Below are positions 1 to 9,494 of a DNA stretch of 64,000 nucleotides, piece after piece. Origin of the DNA: Limonium bicolor. Its lineage: Eukaryota > Streptophyta > Magnoliopsida > Caryophyllales > Plumbaginaceae. Under the pieces are notes generated by a model. It did not search any database. It was given only the letters and a program-made list of their open reading frames with translations, and was not told where the DNA came from. A program made the position numbers and the translations under genes. Numbering within the stretch: the first letter of the stretch is position 1; each line of letters opens with the position of its first letter. Location of the stretch: the NCBI GenBank assembly GCA_023374045.1, contig CM041783.1, positions 123,257,503-123,321,502 of the forward strand, written 5' to 3'.

Positions 1-1866
1 TTTAAAAGTTTTCAAACTTAGTTCTTTTTAACTCAAAATAAACCGTTTTCAGGGAGCAAGAAATGTCTAACTCCTTCAAAACATTGCATCCATGGTTAGG
101 CATCACTTGTCTCTCTTCTAAAATAAAAGTCCGAGGCAGGGCACTGGGGTAGTAACCTCCCTTGTCGCAGTCTGGGTCTCTTTAGGCGGGGCATTAGGGT
201 GACAAACCTCCCCTAATTGCAGCCTAGATTTTTACGAGGCGGGGTGTTAGGGAAGTAACGACCTTCCTAGTTGCAGCCGGGATTTTAAAATCGTCTAACT
301 CCCTTCCACTCGATTTCAGTATTTTTGGCTTTTAAATGTTTTAAACCCGGGAGTTAGAGACGTTATAAGGGTTTGACCGAGAACATCTCATTCATGGTGT
401 TTCTCTCTGAATCCTATTTTCGACATAAATTCATTGCCCCATCTTTCGAACCTCGACACTTACCATTAATTAAGTGTCGTGTTCGAGGGGGTACATAGGG
501 TAATCCCTCAGGATTATCCGCCCTTTTACAACAAAAAAGGAATTTCCGATTTAAAAAAAAAACTTTAAGAGACAATTTTGACAATCATTCCTCCAAACAA
601 TTCAGTCCACCATCATCTCACTCTAAATTCGAAATATCCCAAACATCAACCCTTTCAGAATCTTAAATCCGAAAAACCCGGATCTCTCCCAACTTCTAAT
701 TGCCTCACTTACTCAAATCATCTTCAAAACTCCAAATCACTTCATACTCAAATCATCATTCAAACTTCGAATCACCTCAAACTCGAATCCTCTCCCTAAT
801 CCCAGCTTCTCTCAAACCTCCAAAGTCCCGTAGGCCCGAGCGCCTCACAGACTCGAACATCTCAACCTCTCTACCATATCAAGATTCAAATGTCTCACAG
901 ACCCGAGTGTCTCACAGACTTTGATATCCCATACCTCCCACTACATGAACATCTCAATTGTCTCATAGACCCGAGCGTCTCACAGACTAACCTCTCAAAC
1001 ATCTCAAAAACCTTCGAAACCCCAAGATCTCCAAAAACCCCAAAAATCGTGAACTACGTAAGGTCTGATCTCAACAGGGAGTTGAGTACGTAGGCAACCC
1101 ATCTAGGGTGCGATCCCATTCCAAACAAAAAATCCCTTTTCCCTCTCTAAGGTGGCTCTCATATCTCTTAAAGCACACAAACCTCCTTCGGTTCTCACAG
1201 ACTACAAACCACCAGGCTCCAAGTCTTGTCTATTTACTCAACCCCCAGACTTTCCCAAATCTCCATTCTATACTCATCCAAATTCCCCAATTCCCTCTTC
1301 TAGGCGTTGGCTTGGCAGAAAAGCTTGCCTCACCCACTCTCTTTCTCTCTTCCCCTCCTGATCCTATCCTTGGCTTTGAAATGAATCTCTCTAAAAAGGT
1401 TTTGAAAGAAGGTAATCCCGACAATTGGAGACCGAGGTTTCCTCGGGCACCAATCCGAAGTCGTGGTCGTTGCCACTTCTAAGGGGTGTAACCCAGTGCG
1501 AACCCACACAGAATCTCTAGTATGATCAGATAAGTCCTATCCATAGGTAACAAATCATCAGAGTCAACCAACGGTTCTTAGAACCCGATCTTCCTTCCTA
1601 GTTATCATAGGTCAAACTAGGTGGCGACTCTAGTCAATTCCGCCTTATAGAGGCATAAGTCCGCGTGGAGCCCATCGAGAGCGGGTGTAGTGCACACTTG
1701 CACTCCCCATTATGCTTTCTGGGAAAGACGGATGCTGTAGTAGGTATTTGAGGGATGCCAGAATAACGGGTTTTCACCCTCCACAGAATGACATTATAGG
1801 ATCTAGGCTTTTTAGTCAGACCGTATTTAGATTGACCCCCCTCATACCGAAAAATCACCCTCCACA
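1..1866 (+). repeat. Partial LTR 1 of a Tat/Ogre-like retrotransposon
   Basis: This is the 3' third of a long terminal repeat; the window opens about 3.9 kb into it. It matches 12916-14784 and 25916-27779 nearly base for base. It ends in CCTCCACA at 1866, three bases before a primer-binding-site-like sequence. Contents: three imperfect 50-58 bp repeats of a G-rich/C-rich unit (about 130-290), stretches rich in 'ctcacagac' and 'ctcaaac', and a 40-nt hairpin at 1054-1093. Short open frames here (for example 1108-1482) lie in repeat DNA and show no known domain, so I do not call them genes. Confidence 0.85.
1054..1093 (+). other. Conserved LTR hairpin (CTACGTA/TACGTAG)
   Basis: Perfect outer arms CTACGTA and TACGTAG enclose perfect inner arms CTCAAC and GTTGAG around a 5-nt loop. 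The hairpin is repeated in the other LTRs at 13972-14011 and 26967-27006. A diverged relative lies in the internal regions (6856-6895), with a compensating base change in the inner stem. An RNA role within the long R/U5 portion is inferred. Confidence 0.65.
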
Positions 1867-1869
1867 GAA

Positions 1870-1887
1870 TGGCGACTCTGCTGGGGA
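1870..1887 (+). other. Primer-binding site, Tat-like element copy 1
   Basis: TGGCGACTCTGCTGGGGA begins three bases after the LTR end. It starts with TGG, as expected for pairing to a tRNA CCA end, and sits where reverse transcription is primed. I associate this sequence with plant Tat/Ogre elements but cannot name the tRNA with certainty. The copy at 14788-14805 is identical; LTR 3 lacks it because the array ends there. Confidence 0.75.
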
Positions 1888-4103
1888 AAACTTGAGTAAG
1901 TTTTTCTCAAACTCAAGGAAGACTGAACTCCATTCAAAATTGTCGGGACTTCCCCACTTCTTTCAAAACTTTCAAGAGATTCATTCCAAGCCTCTAGGAT
2001 TATTCTACTCCACACTTAGAGTGTGTAGCTGATGAGGACAGCTAGGATTTGTTAAATCCTCAACAAACATTGCAATTATTGGGTTAATCATTAGCTCACG
2101 ATTAGAAAGAGACACTTTGGATTGAATGAAGCTAACTTCCCTTCAGGTTAATAACAACCAATTGGAATTACCGCCTTCAAGACAAAACAGTTAGTAAATA
2201 GGGTAGCTTGTTCTTCTATGGTTTATTTACCGCATTCATATTATTGTTGCTTGTTGCGGGGTGAGACGGTCATTGACCTACACCATTACCGCTTTTACAT
2301 TTACAAGTTGTGAGTGCATGGGTAGCTTAGGACATGCATTCCTCTGTGTCACCCCTATTTCCACGAGTCACGGCATCCCAATCGGTCCACGATTGATTTC
2401 CCATGAGTCGGGTCACTCATTGAGTGGTTAAGCCTGCGAGGCGAGACGGTCACCGACCTACGCCCTGAAGACTCATGATCCAAAATTATCCTCCATATCC
2501 GAGTCAAAACCAGCATATAGTGAACCATGAGCCTTCAGTGTCCAGCTGCCTAATCCGGTGTCTAGGACGGGTTTTATGGGTAGTCACCCCCTTGTATGCC
2601 GCCTGTCTGACCACCCTTCTGCCTTACCCTGAAGATTGCATGGGCTCAGTTCTCCATTGTTCCTCTGCACCACGGGTGTCTCTAAAGCCCAATGTCACGC
2701 TACACGTCCATAGAGGATCCCGTATTTACCGGATACCCATACATGGCACAACGTAGTCAGTGAATAATTTGGACTTTGGACACACCTGACCGTGCAGATG
2801 ACGAGAGACCCGTTCCCATGCAGTACTTCCCCGAGTTTCCTGAAAAGTGGGGTGTTGTCGGATCATCACTAGCCGTGGCGTATGTTTCCTTATCATCTCG
2901 GGTGTCCTGACCTTTCGAACTTAAGCACTCCGGACTTTCTTTATAACGTGCCCCGCAAGGGGCATAACAGAGAAAAACCCCGAGAGATGATAGTGAAGGG
3001 ACGATGGTTCCCCCGGTGACACGGAGCCATAATTGACCTGGAAAGTGATTATCCCAACATTAACACTTACAGCTCCACACTAAATACAACCACGATTTAC
3101 TTCTTGCTATACATGTGTGCAAACTATTTTTTCAAACTAACCTGTTTTAAAATGTTCGGAATTCTCTTTTGTATGTCTCTCAAGGCTTTCTCATGAGCTC
3201 GTTTAATTTTGAATCTCATCTAAACTTTACTCATAAATATTTACGGTTTTAAACCTGCCACTTCATTTTTAAAATGTTATTCCAAAACAATTTTCAAAAA
3301 TAGATTTCGAAAACCTACTTTTTACAAACGAATTTCAGACAACATTCTTCACCAACATTATTTCTTAATGGTTTTTGAAAACAGTTTGCAAAGTTGATTT
3401 TCCCAAACGTATTTCAAAATAAATGACCTAGTTCCCATGTTGTGACCCACTATTCTTGAAGTTCAACCTACCTTCAAGAGCAGCAGTCATTACCGTGGAG
3501 CGTACTAGTCATTTCGTGTTTTCACAAAGTGGTGGATTTTCACATAAGATTTTTGTGCTCGATCATTCATCTTTCCTTTCTCAAAAACACCCTTCATTTC
3601 CCTCGTCGAAGCAAGTGAAGCAGCATGAAGATCGAGTACACGGTGTGAGCCAAAAGCCAGAAGCACACCAACCCGTGCAGCTAGCCGAGCGACATGAAGA
3701 TTAGCAACACCTATTCGAGTTCGAACTGTTGAAAATCAGAGGAACACCACACCTGTTTTGTTGGGTCATGGTACTGCTTCACCGCAAGCGCCCAAAGACG
3801 AGTAAGCTGCCAACCGGGAGCCCGAAGGCGAGTGAGCAGCCAACCAGGAATCCGAGCGAGTGCAGTCAATTAGAAGCCTGAAGACAGACCAGCAAAAATT
3901 CCCCTTTTAATGACTTTTTAGAATTGATGATGTATAGGTTTTCCATATGATTCTTTTCTCTCTTGTTCATTTCTGAATAGATTACATGTATAGGTTTATA
4001 CATTCCCTTTGAATTTATTTAGATCAATGTGTATAGGGTTCCCCACTCCCTATTTTATTTGCGAATGACCGAGCATCAAAATTTCTATTGAGGAAATCCA
4101 CAC

Positions 4104-4125
4104 TTTGAAAACACGTGTTTTCAAA
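4104..4125. promoter_or_regulatory. 22-bp perfect palindrome with a G-box core
   Basis: A perfect inverted repeat, TTTGAAAACA followed by its mirror, is centred on CACGTG, the plant G-box bound by bZIP and bHLH factors. It is unchanged in the second copy at 17023-17044. Any function inside the element is unproven. Confidence 0.4.
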
Positions 4126-4189
4126 ATTGTTTTTCTAAAACTTGGTTTCTTTTGGCATGCACGAATAAAGAGAAGAACGAATAAGGGAC

Positions 4190-4272
4190 GACCCCTCACA
4201 TCTATATATTCATCAACTTTGCTTTATGGGGTGAAAATTCACGGTATCTACAGGAGGCACCCCCTAAATCAC
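4190..4272 (-). repeat. Inverted copy of the LTR head and PPT junction
   Basis: Read on the minus strand, this segment matches 8983-9062: a purine-rich tract, then TGTAGATACCG corresponding to the LTR start TGTAGACACC, then the shared CCCCATAAAGC block and an 'aggggtcgtc' block. The match crosses the LTR boundary at 4252, so the ancestor was a PPT-LTR junction rather than an LTR tip alone. It suggests an old reverse-oriented relative or rearranged piece within the internal region. A copy lies near 17107-17190. Confidence 0.6.
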
Positions 4273-4840
4273 AGCATTAACGAACGCAATCGAGCACGAA
4301 ATAAACCGCATGCATTGCATTCATTACAAAAAGTCTGTGCATTCTTGGTCAGTTCAAATTCGACAAACATACACAAATCCTATCCACCTCAGAAAAATTT
4401 CAACATCATGTGTGTCATTGTCACCACACCACACACCGTCTTTCATCCCAATATCTCGACCGCCAGAGCCCAATCTCAGAGGGATAGAAAAGAAAACCGA
4501 GTTCAAACCGCTCCCAATCAGAATCACCATGCATGTCAGTGACCAAAAGGGAAAAGAGTGTGTCATACCGTGGGGCCACCATGCGGGAGTTGTCACTCCC
4601 TAAAAATCCAAAATCCAAAAACCAATCACCAACCCGACCACACTCGAGAATTACTTCTCCTACAACAACCCCGACAAGTCAACCACCTTCAGGGCCAACG
4701 ATGATGGGATGAGCTTCATGAACTGTGAGCTGAATTCGACTCAGGCGAGACTAGGCATAACCTTACCACTCATGCATTGCATTCAAAAACAAAATAAACA
4801 CAAAAAAAAACATTCAATCAACCATTTCCATTCACCATCT

Positions 4841-5506
4841 TCAGCATTTCATGCATACTATATGTAGTAATCCCATATTACCACAATATATTGCATGGTG
4901 GATAGTTGCATTTGCATACTCCCGTATCAAAACAACGTCTTTGGCAAAAATCTTGATTGATTGTTTGAATAGAGAGTGTGAACCACTTAACTCTTTACCC
5001 ATCAATGAACACAAGGGTCTAATTAAAATCAGCACCACAGACCAAGTGAGTAGTGTGCGAAGAGCGGTATTTTCCCTGAATTCTGAATGAGGATATTGGA
5101 CAATCCACCGAGCGATGAGGGCAGATAGAGCGAGTCCATAGAGGTAAAACCATGAGCGACTTGTGCATTCCTTCAGCACACTGAGAGGCACAACTCGTAG
5201 TGAGATCGATGTCGATAAACAGGATACAAACTGTGATTCATGCAAAGATTCGAGAATAGTAAGAAAACAATCATTGACTAATGCGAATGACGAGGCACTT
5301 AGGAACAAAATCTCCACAAAACCAAAAAGCTTTGACTGCCCTGCATGTAATCTTTTAGTGAGCCCCGCTGAGCCTTCCAAGATAAACCTTTTTCTGCGAG
5401 CTCTACAAAATGACAATCTACGCATATACTTACCTACCCTTGCAATAGAGTACCTCGAAAGAGCCGGAGCCATGGCCACTCCCCACCATCTTTCACAAAA
5501 CAACAA
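4841..5506 (-). CDS. Antisense open frame of 221 codons, unknown function
   Basis: This is the longest open frame in the internal region, and it runs opposite to the element. I do not recognise the product. The predicted protein has hydrophobic stretches (around residues 65-80, 120-135 and 150-165) and scattered Cys, but no clear catalytic motif. The second element copy (17758-18423) keeps the same 221-codon frame, but the copies are almost identical DNA, so this says nothing about selection. Some Tat-lineage elements are known to carry antisense frames before the 3' LTR, which makes a real gene possible. Chance is equally likely, since the plus-strand complement is also open in places. Confidence 0.2.
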   Translation of the reverse strand: MLFCERWWGVAMAPALSRYSIARVGKYMRRLSFCRARRKRFILEGSAGLTKRLHAGQSKLFGFVEILFLSASSFALVNDCFLTILESLHESQFVSCLSTSISLRVVPLSVLKECTSRSWFYLYGLALSALIARWIVQYPHSEFRENTALRTLLTWSVVLILIRPLCSLMGKELSGSHSLFKQSIKIFAKDVVLIREYANATIHHAIYCGNMGLLHIVCMKC

Positions 5507-6548
5507 ATGAAAATGTTAAAAGAAATCAAGGAGTCAATGCAACTCCAAAGCCAAACACCAAAAAGAACACTGAAAATGTTCAAGAAGATCAATGAGTCAA
5601 TGCGACTCCAAGGCTGAAACCCAAAATACAAAGCAGAGAATGCTTGGGAAACTTGATGAGCCAAATGCAATTTCAAAAACGCAAAAATGAGAGGAAAGTT
5701 CAAAGCGTACACCAGGAGAGGCGAGAATGAGGAAGCCAAATCCAAAGGACCAATGATGTCCCACCAAAACCAACAAAGGATTCTCAAAGAACATCTCTCT
5801 AATCATTCCACCCATGGCGAAGGCGAAACATATCCTCTATTGCACAAAAGCTCCACAATTCCCAAACAAATCCTCCAGTCCCATGTGACATACATCATAC
5901 CCCTCAGGCCCATTACAACCCAATAAAGACCTCTGACTCATAAGTCGATGAGCGTCAACTGAAAGTATCGGATCTGAAACATGAATCATAAGCTTCGTGC
6001 TTGTTATCAACATGTCCCACCTCATAACACAGGGACTATGAGCGAAAGAGCGCGATCTTACTGCACAAGGTCTTCCGAGTGCGAGCGAATCTTTGATTCA
6101 AGCACCAAATCATAAACAGCCTACCCCATTGCAGGTGAGGAATTTGTAAGGATCAGAAAGTCCAAAACCTCAAAAGAAATTCTAAGGAAAATACTGCTCC
6201 GAGCATTGAGAGTATCATTACACCATTAGCACACACAACTATACTCACGAGAGGTTGACCCGCATCCCTCCATGAGAGGAAAGTGATTCACACATTCCAA
6301 TTTAGCAATCACTCAAGATCGAACCAAAGATGTTTTGTATTCGTAAACCTCGTATTAATAGAGATAGGGCCATACCTTTTCTCCAAAAATTGCATATGCA
6401 TTTTGCATCGTATCCAGCATTTAATACCTGCATCCATCATAAGCACTTCATCATCAACACCTGACTAGTAAGAGCTCTACCTAGTCTCGCTGAAAGTCGA
6501 CTTTAGCGCAGTTGTTGAAGCGTAACTTTTGATCAAAAGATGTCAACT

Positions 6549-7500
6549 GGAGCCATCCGGGCCATTATCAAGCTACATCGAACCATCCCGGAGCCATCCT
6601 AGGCTATCCTCAAGCTACATCGAATCAAAATAAAGCCATCCAAAGCCGTACGAAGACAATCCCGGAGCCATCCACTGTCATACTCGAGTCTCATTGGCAC
6701 CCCTCCCAAAGCCAAGCTAGAGCCATCATCCGACATTGAAACCACCCTTGAAACTACACAGGGGTCATCCCAACAGTCCGAGAACAATATGGGAGCCACC
6801 TCAAATCCATATCGGAGCCATTTCGTCACCAGGGCCTTGCCTACATAGTTTCGAACTACGTCAGGTCTGATCTCAATACGAAATTGAGTACGTAGGCAGC
6901 CCGCCCAGGGTGCGACCACCTCAAAGGAATAATTCCCCTTTGTTTCTCATTATCACCAAATAGAGCCATCTCGTAGCCCTTCCCGGAGTCATCCCGAGCT
7001 ATCCTGGAGCCATCATGAGAGAACCCTAAAGTCATAACCGGACCGAAGCCATCCATCTATGGCCAAGAAGTTATCAACCACAACAAAAATATCTACCACA
7101 TCAAAATACGTCAAACACAACACAATCCACCAATCACATCAACCCACCATTCGACTCAAAATTCAAAACAAATCGAAACCCACCGACCATCCCGAAAATC
7201 TTCACCCAAATCAAAACCCACCAACGATCCTGAAAATCCCCATTCGATTCAAAACCCACCAACCATCCCAGAGTCGTTGCTCACAAGGGAGTCACATATC
7301 AAACCGGAGCCATGACCGTACATGAGCCATCAAATCACATCGGAGCCATCTGATCATACCAAAGTCATCCGGTCATATCAAAGCCATCAAGGTCCAAAGT
7401 TACTCATTCACAAAACCATCCTTTCAAAAATCGACTACAAAATCACAAAACCAAAACAAAAAACTCAAGGGCCATACCGGAGCCATCTCGAACTCTGGAG
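6549..7500 (+). repeat. Degenerate 'gagccatc' repeat region
   Basis: Many scattered variants of a short word (gagccatc, aagccatc, gagtcatc), often followed by 'ccgg' or 'cgaa', give a low-complexity texture. The block includes a relative of the LTR hairpin at 6856-6895 and the nearby 'gtgcgacc' sequence, so part of it may be a diverged LTR fragment. Copy 2 covers about 19467-20420. Short open frames in it have no family features. Confidence 0.5.
6856..6895 (+). other. Second-family hairpin with compensated stem
   Basis: Same 40-nt layout as the LTR hairpin at 1054-1093: arms CTACGT/ACGTAG outside and CTCAAT/ATTGAG inside. Relative to the LTR version the inner pair changed on both sides (C-G to T-A), so the stem is kept. 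The copy in the second internal region is near 19773-19813. Confidence 0.6.
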
Positions 7501-7742
7501 CCAAGAGTCCTACCAAATCCCGAAACCATAGAGCACATCGGGCCGAGACCACCAAAAACAAAACCAAAACAAAAGTCCCACACTGACAAAGTCAAAGGCG
7601 ACATCATCAGACAGCATTCGACTATCACATCCCTCACGAAAACAACCGAAAAGCATCCAATCCTGAATCTATCCACAAACAAAGTCATCCTCAAATCAAC
7701 CACTCAAAACAACAAGTTTCGTACAACTCGGTCAAAGTATTA

Positions 7743-8892
7743 TAGGCCCGTCATAAGTCCTACAGCTAGATGTCAAGAGGTCTAGTTGAGGCCCGTCATA
7801 AGTCCTCGTACTTTCAATTGCATTCTAGGCCCGTCATAAGTCCTAGAGCTAGACACCGAGTTCTAGTTGAGGCCCGTCATTAGTCCTCATGCATAACCCA
7901 TATACCGATTGTATTCTAGGCCCGTCATTAGTCCTAGAGCTAGACACCGAGATCTAGTTGAGGCCCGTCATTAGCCCTCATACATTTCGAAGATGCATTC
8001 TAGGCCCGTCATAAGTCCTAGAGCTAGACACCGAGTTCTAGTTGAGGCCCGTCATTAGTCCTCATGCATAACCCATATACCGATTGTATTCTAGGCCCGT
8101 CATTAGTCCTAGAGCTAGACACCGAGATCTAGTTGAGGCCCGTCATTAGCCCTCATACATTTCGAAGATGCATTCTAGGCCCGTCATAAGTCCTAGAGCT
8201 AGACACCGAGTTCTAGTTGAGGCCCGTCATTAGTCCTCATGCATAACCCATATACCGATTGTATTCTAGGCCCGTCATTAGTCCTAGAGCTAGACACCGA
8301 GATCTAGTTGAGGCCCGTCATTAGCCCTCATACATTTCGAAGATGCATTCTAGGCCCGTCATAAGTCCTAGAGCTAGACACCGAGTTCTAGTTGAGGCCC
8401 GTCATTAGTCCTCATGCATAACCCATATACCGATTGTATTCTAGGCCCGTCATTAGTCCTAGAGCTAGACACCGAGATCTAGTTGAGGCCCGTCATTAGT
8501 CCTCATACATTTCGAAGATGCATTCTAGGCCCGTCATAAGTCCTAGAGCTAGACGCCGAGATCTAGTTGAGGCCCGTCATTAGTCCTCATGCATAACCCA
8601 TATACCGATTGTATTCTAGGCCCGTCATTAGTCCTAGAGCTAGACACCGAGATCTAGTTGAGGCCCGTCATTAGTCATACATTTCGAAGATGCATTCTAG
8701 GCCCGTCATAAGTCCTAGAGCTAGACACCGAGATCTAGTTGAGGCCCGTCATTAGTCCTCATGCATAGGTTGTTTGATCGTATTCTAGGCCCGTCATAAG
8801 CCCTAGAGCTAGACACCGAGATCTAGTTGAGGCCCGTCATTAGTCCATACCATCAATCACCGCAATTTGGGGCCCGTTATAAGTCCCCGTGC
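7743..8892 (+). repeat. 175-bp higher-order tandem repeat in the 3' untranslated region
   Basis: The unit word is 'aggcccgtcattagtcct'. Modules of about 43, 48, 43 and 41 bp alternate and form a 175-bp super-unit; super-units start at 7827, 8002, 8177, 8352 and 8527, exactly 175 bp apart, then 8699. The array lies just upstream of the PPT and LTR. Tat/Ogre elements are known for hypervariable tandem repeats in this place, which can seed genomic satellites. Copy 2 (20663-21893) has a similar array. Confidence 0.85.
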
Positions 8893-8924
8893 ACCCGCAC
8901 CCATAAGAAAAATCATAAATCGCA

Positions 8925-9022
8925 GTGAGAATTTTTGGCGTCCCGTCAACCTTGATCCAATTCTGCAAGGATTTGCAGAATTGAATCAAGGGGAGCCATC
9001 TGTAGACACCAAAAATTCTCAC
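8925..9022. other. 98-bp dyad spanning the PPT and the LTR start
   Basis: Outer arms 8925-8942 and 9005-9022 pair at 17 of 18 positions; inner arms 8950-8968 and 8973-8991 pair at 18 of 19 around a 4-nt loop. The purine tract forms part of the 3' side, and the LTR begins at 9001 inside the structure. The copy at 21924-22021 retains it with small changes. Confidence 0.6.
8983..8995 (+). other. Polypurine tract, Tat-like element
   Basis: GAATCAAGGGGAG is the purine-rich run closest to the LTR start at 9001, separated from it by CCATC. It is the expected primer for plus-strand DNA synthesis. The 5-nt spacer is slightly unusual, so the exact tract is uncertain. Copy 2 is at about 21982-21994. 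Confidence 0.5.
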
Positions 9023-9487
9023 CCCATAAAGCAAATTCCGAAATAATAAGAGGGGTCGTCGCCTTTCTTTTTCAAAACATATTAACGTGCGTGCTAAGAC
9101 GAAACCATCATTTTATAATCTTTTTCAAAACATTTCAGAACAAAACACAATTCTTCGAAAATGAATTTCCATCGACAGTCCAGTTTCAAGGTCGTCCCCT
9201 TCACTTATTTTACTATCTTATTTTGTTTTGTTTATACTCTATTTATTTTATTTTATTTTATTTTTATTCATCTATCCACTTTTTTTATTATTATTTTATT
9301 CTACTATTAGCATTAGTATTTTCATTTTATTTTCATTTATACACACTCATTTTCATCTTACAAACTCAATCCACACTTGATTGAAGTCTGGTCTAGCCCA
9401 ATCCCATAGCCCATTCCAGCTCCAAGCATTGGACCTACAGGCCCAAACAAAAAACTCAAACCCACTCAAAAACCGTACCTCTCACAC

Positions 9488-9494
9488 TATAAAA
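9488..9494 (+). promoter_or_regulatory. TATA box of the Tat-like LTR
   Basis: CACTATAAAA lies 488 bp into the LTR, followed about 30-40 bp later by sequence resembling a plant 5' leader (C/T-rich, few ATGs). This would make U3 only about 0.5 kb and leave more than 5 kb of R/U5. It is conserved in LTR 3 at 22489-22495. The transcription start itself is not visible. Confidence 0.5.

Larger units (their letters stand above)
1867..9000 (+). mobile_element. Internal region, copy 1, of the non-autonomous Tat/Ogre-like element
   Basis: About 7.1 kb lies between LTR 1 and LTR 2. It starts with a primer-binding site at 1870 and ends with a purine tract just before the next LTR. I find no gag zinc knuckle, protease, reverse transcriptase or integrase, so mobility would need proteins from another element. 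Landmarks in order: a leader of about 2.4 kb with no recognised coding, a palindrome at 4104-4125, an inverted piece of the LTR head and PPT (4190-4272), an antisense frame (4841-5506), a 'gagccatc'-rich region (6549-7500), a tandem array (7743-8892), and a long dyad across the LTR junction. Long LTRs and tandem repeats in the 3' untranslated region are known traits of Tat/Ogre elements. Confidence 0.75.

Noticed and set aside
1108..1482. 124-codon open frame present three times (1108, 14026, 27021)
   Set aside because: Conservation reflects near-identical LTR copies. Composition follows the 'ctcacagac' repeat DNA and no family is recognisable.
7743..8892. Regular repeats that might suggest a CRISPR array
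   Set aside because: Repeat modules adjoin without unique spacers, no cas genes are present, and the context is a plant LTR element. It is a tandem repeat array.
4253..9000. Alternative view that the LTR ends at 4252 (TCTACA), giving an LTR of about 8 kb
   Set aside because: The array ends on the right exactly at CCTCCACA (27779), just before the primer site found in the other copies, which fixes the LTR end there. The 4252 match is an inverted LTR head that also includes the PPT side.
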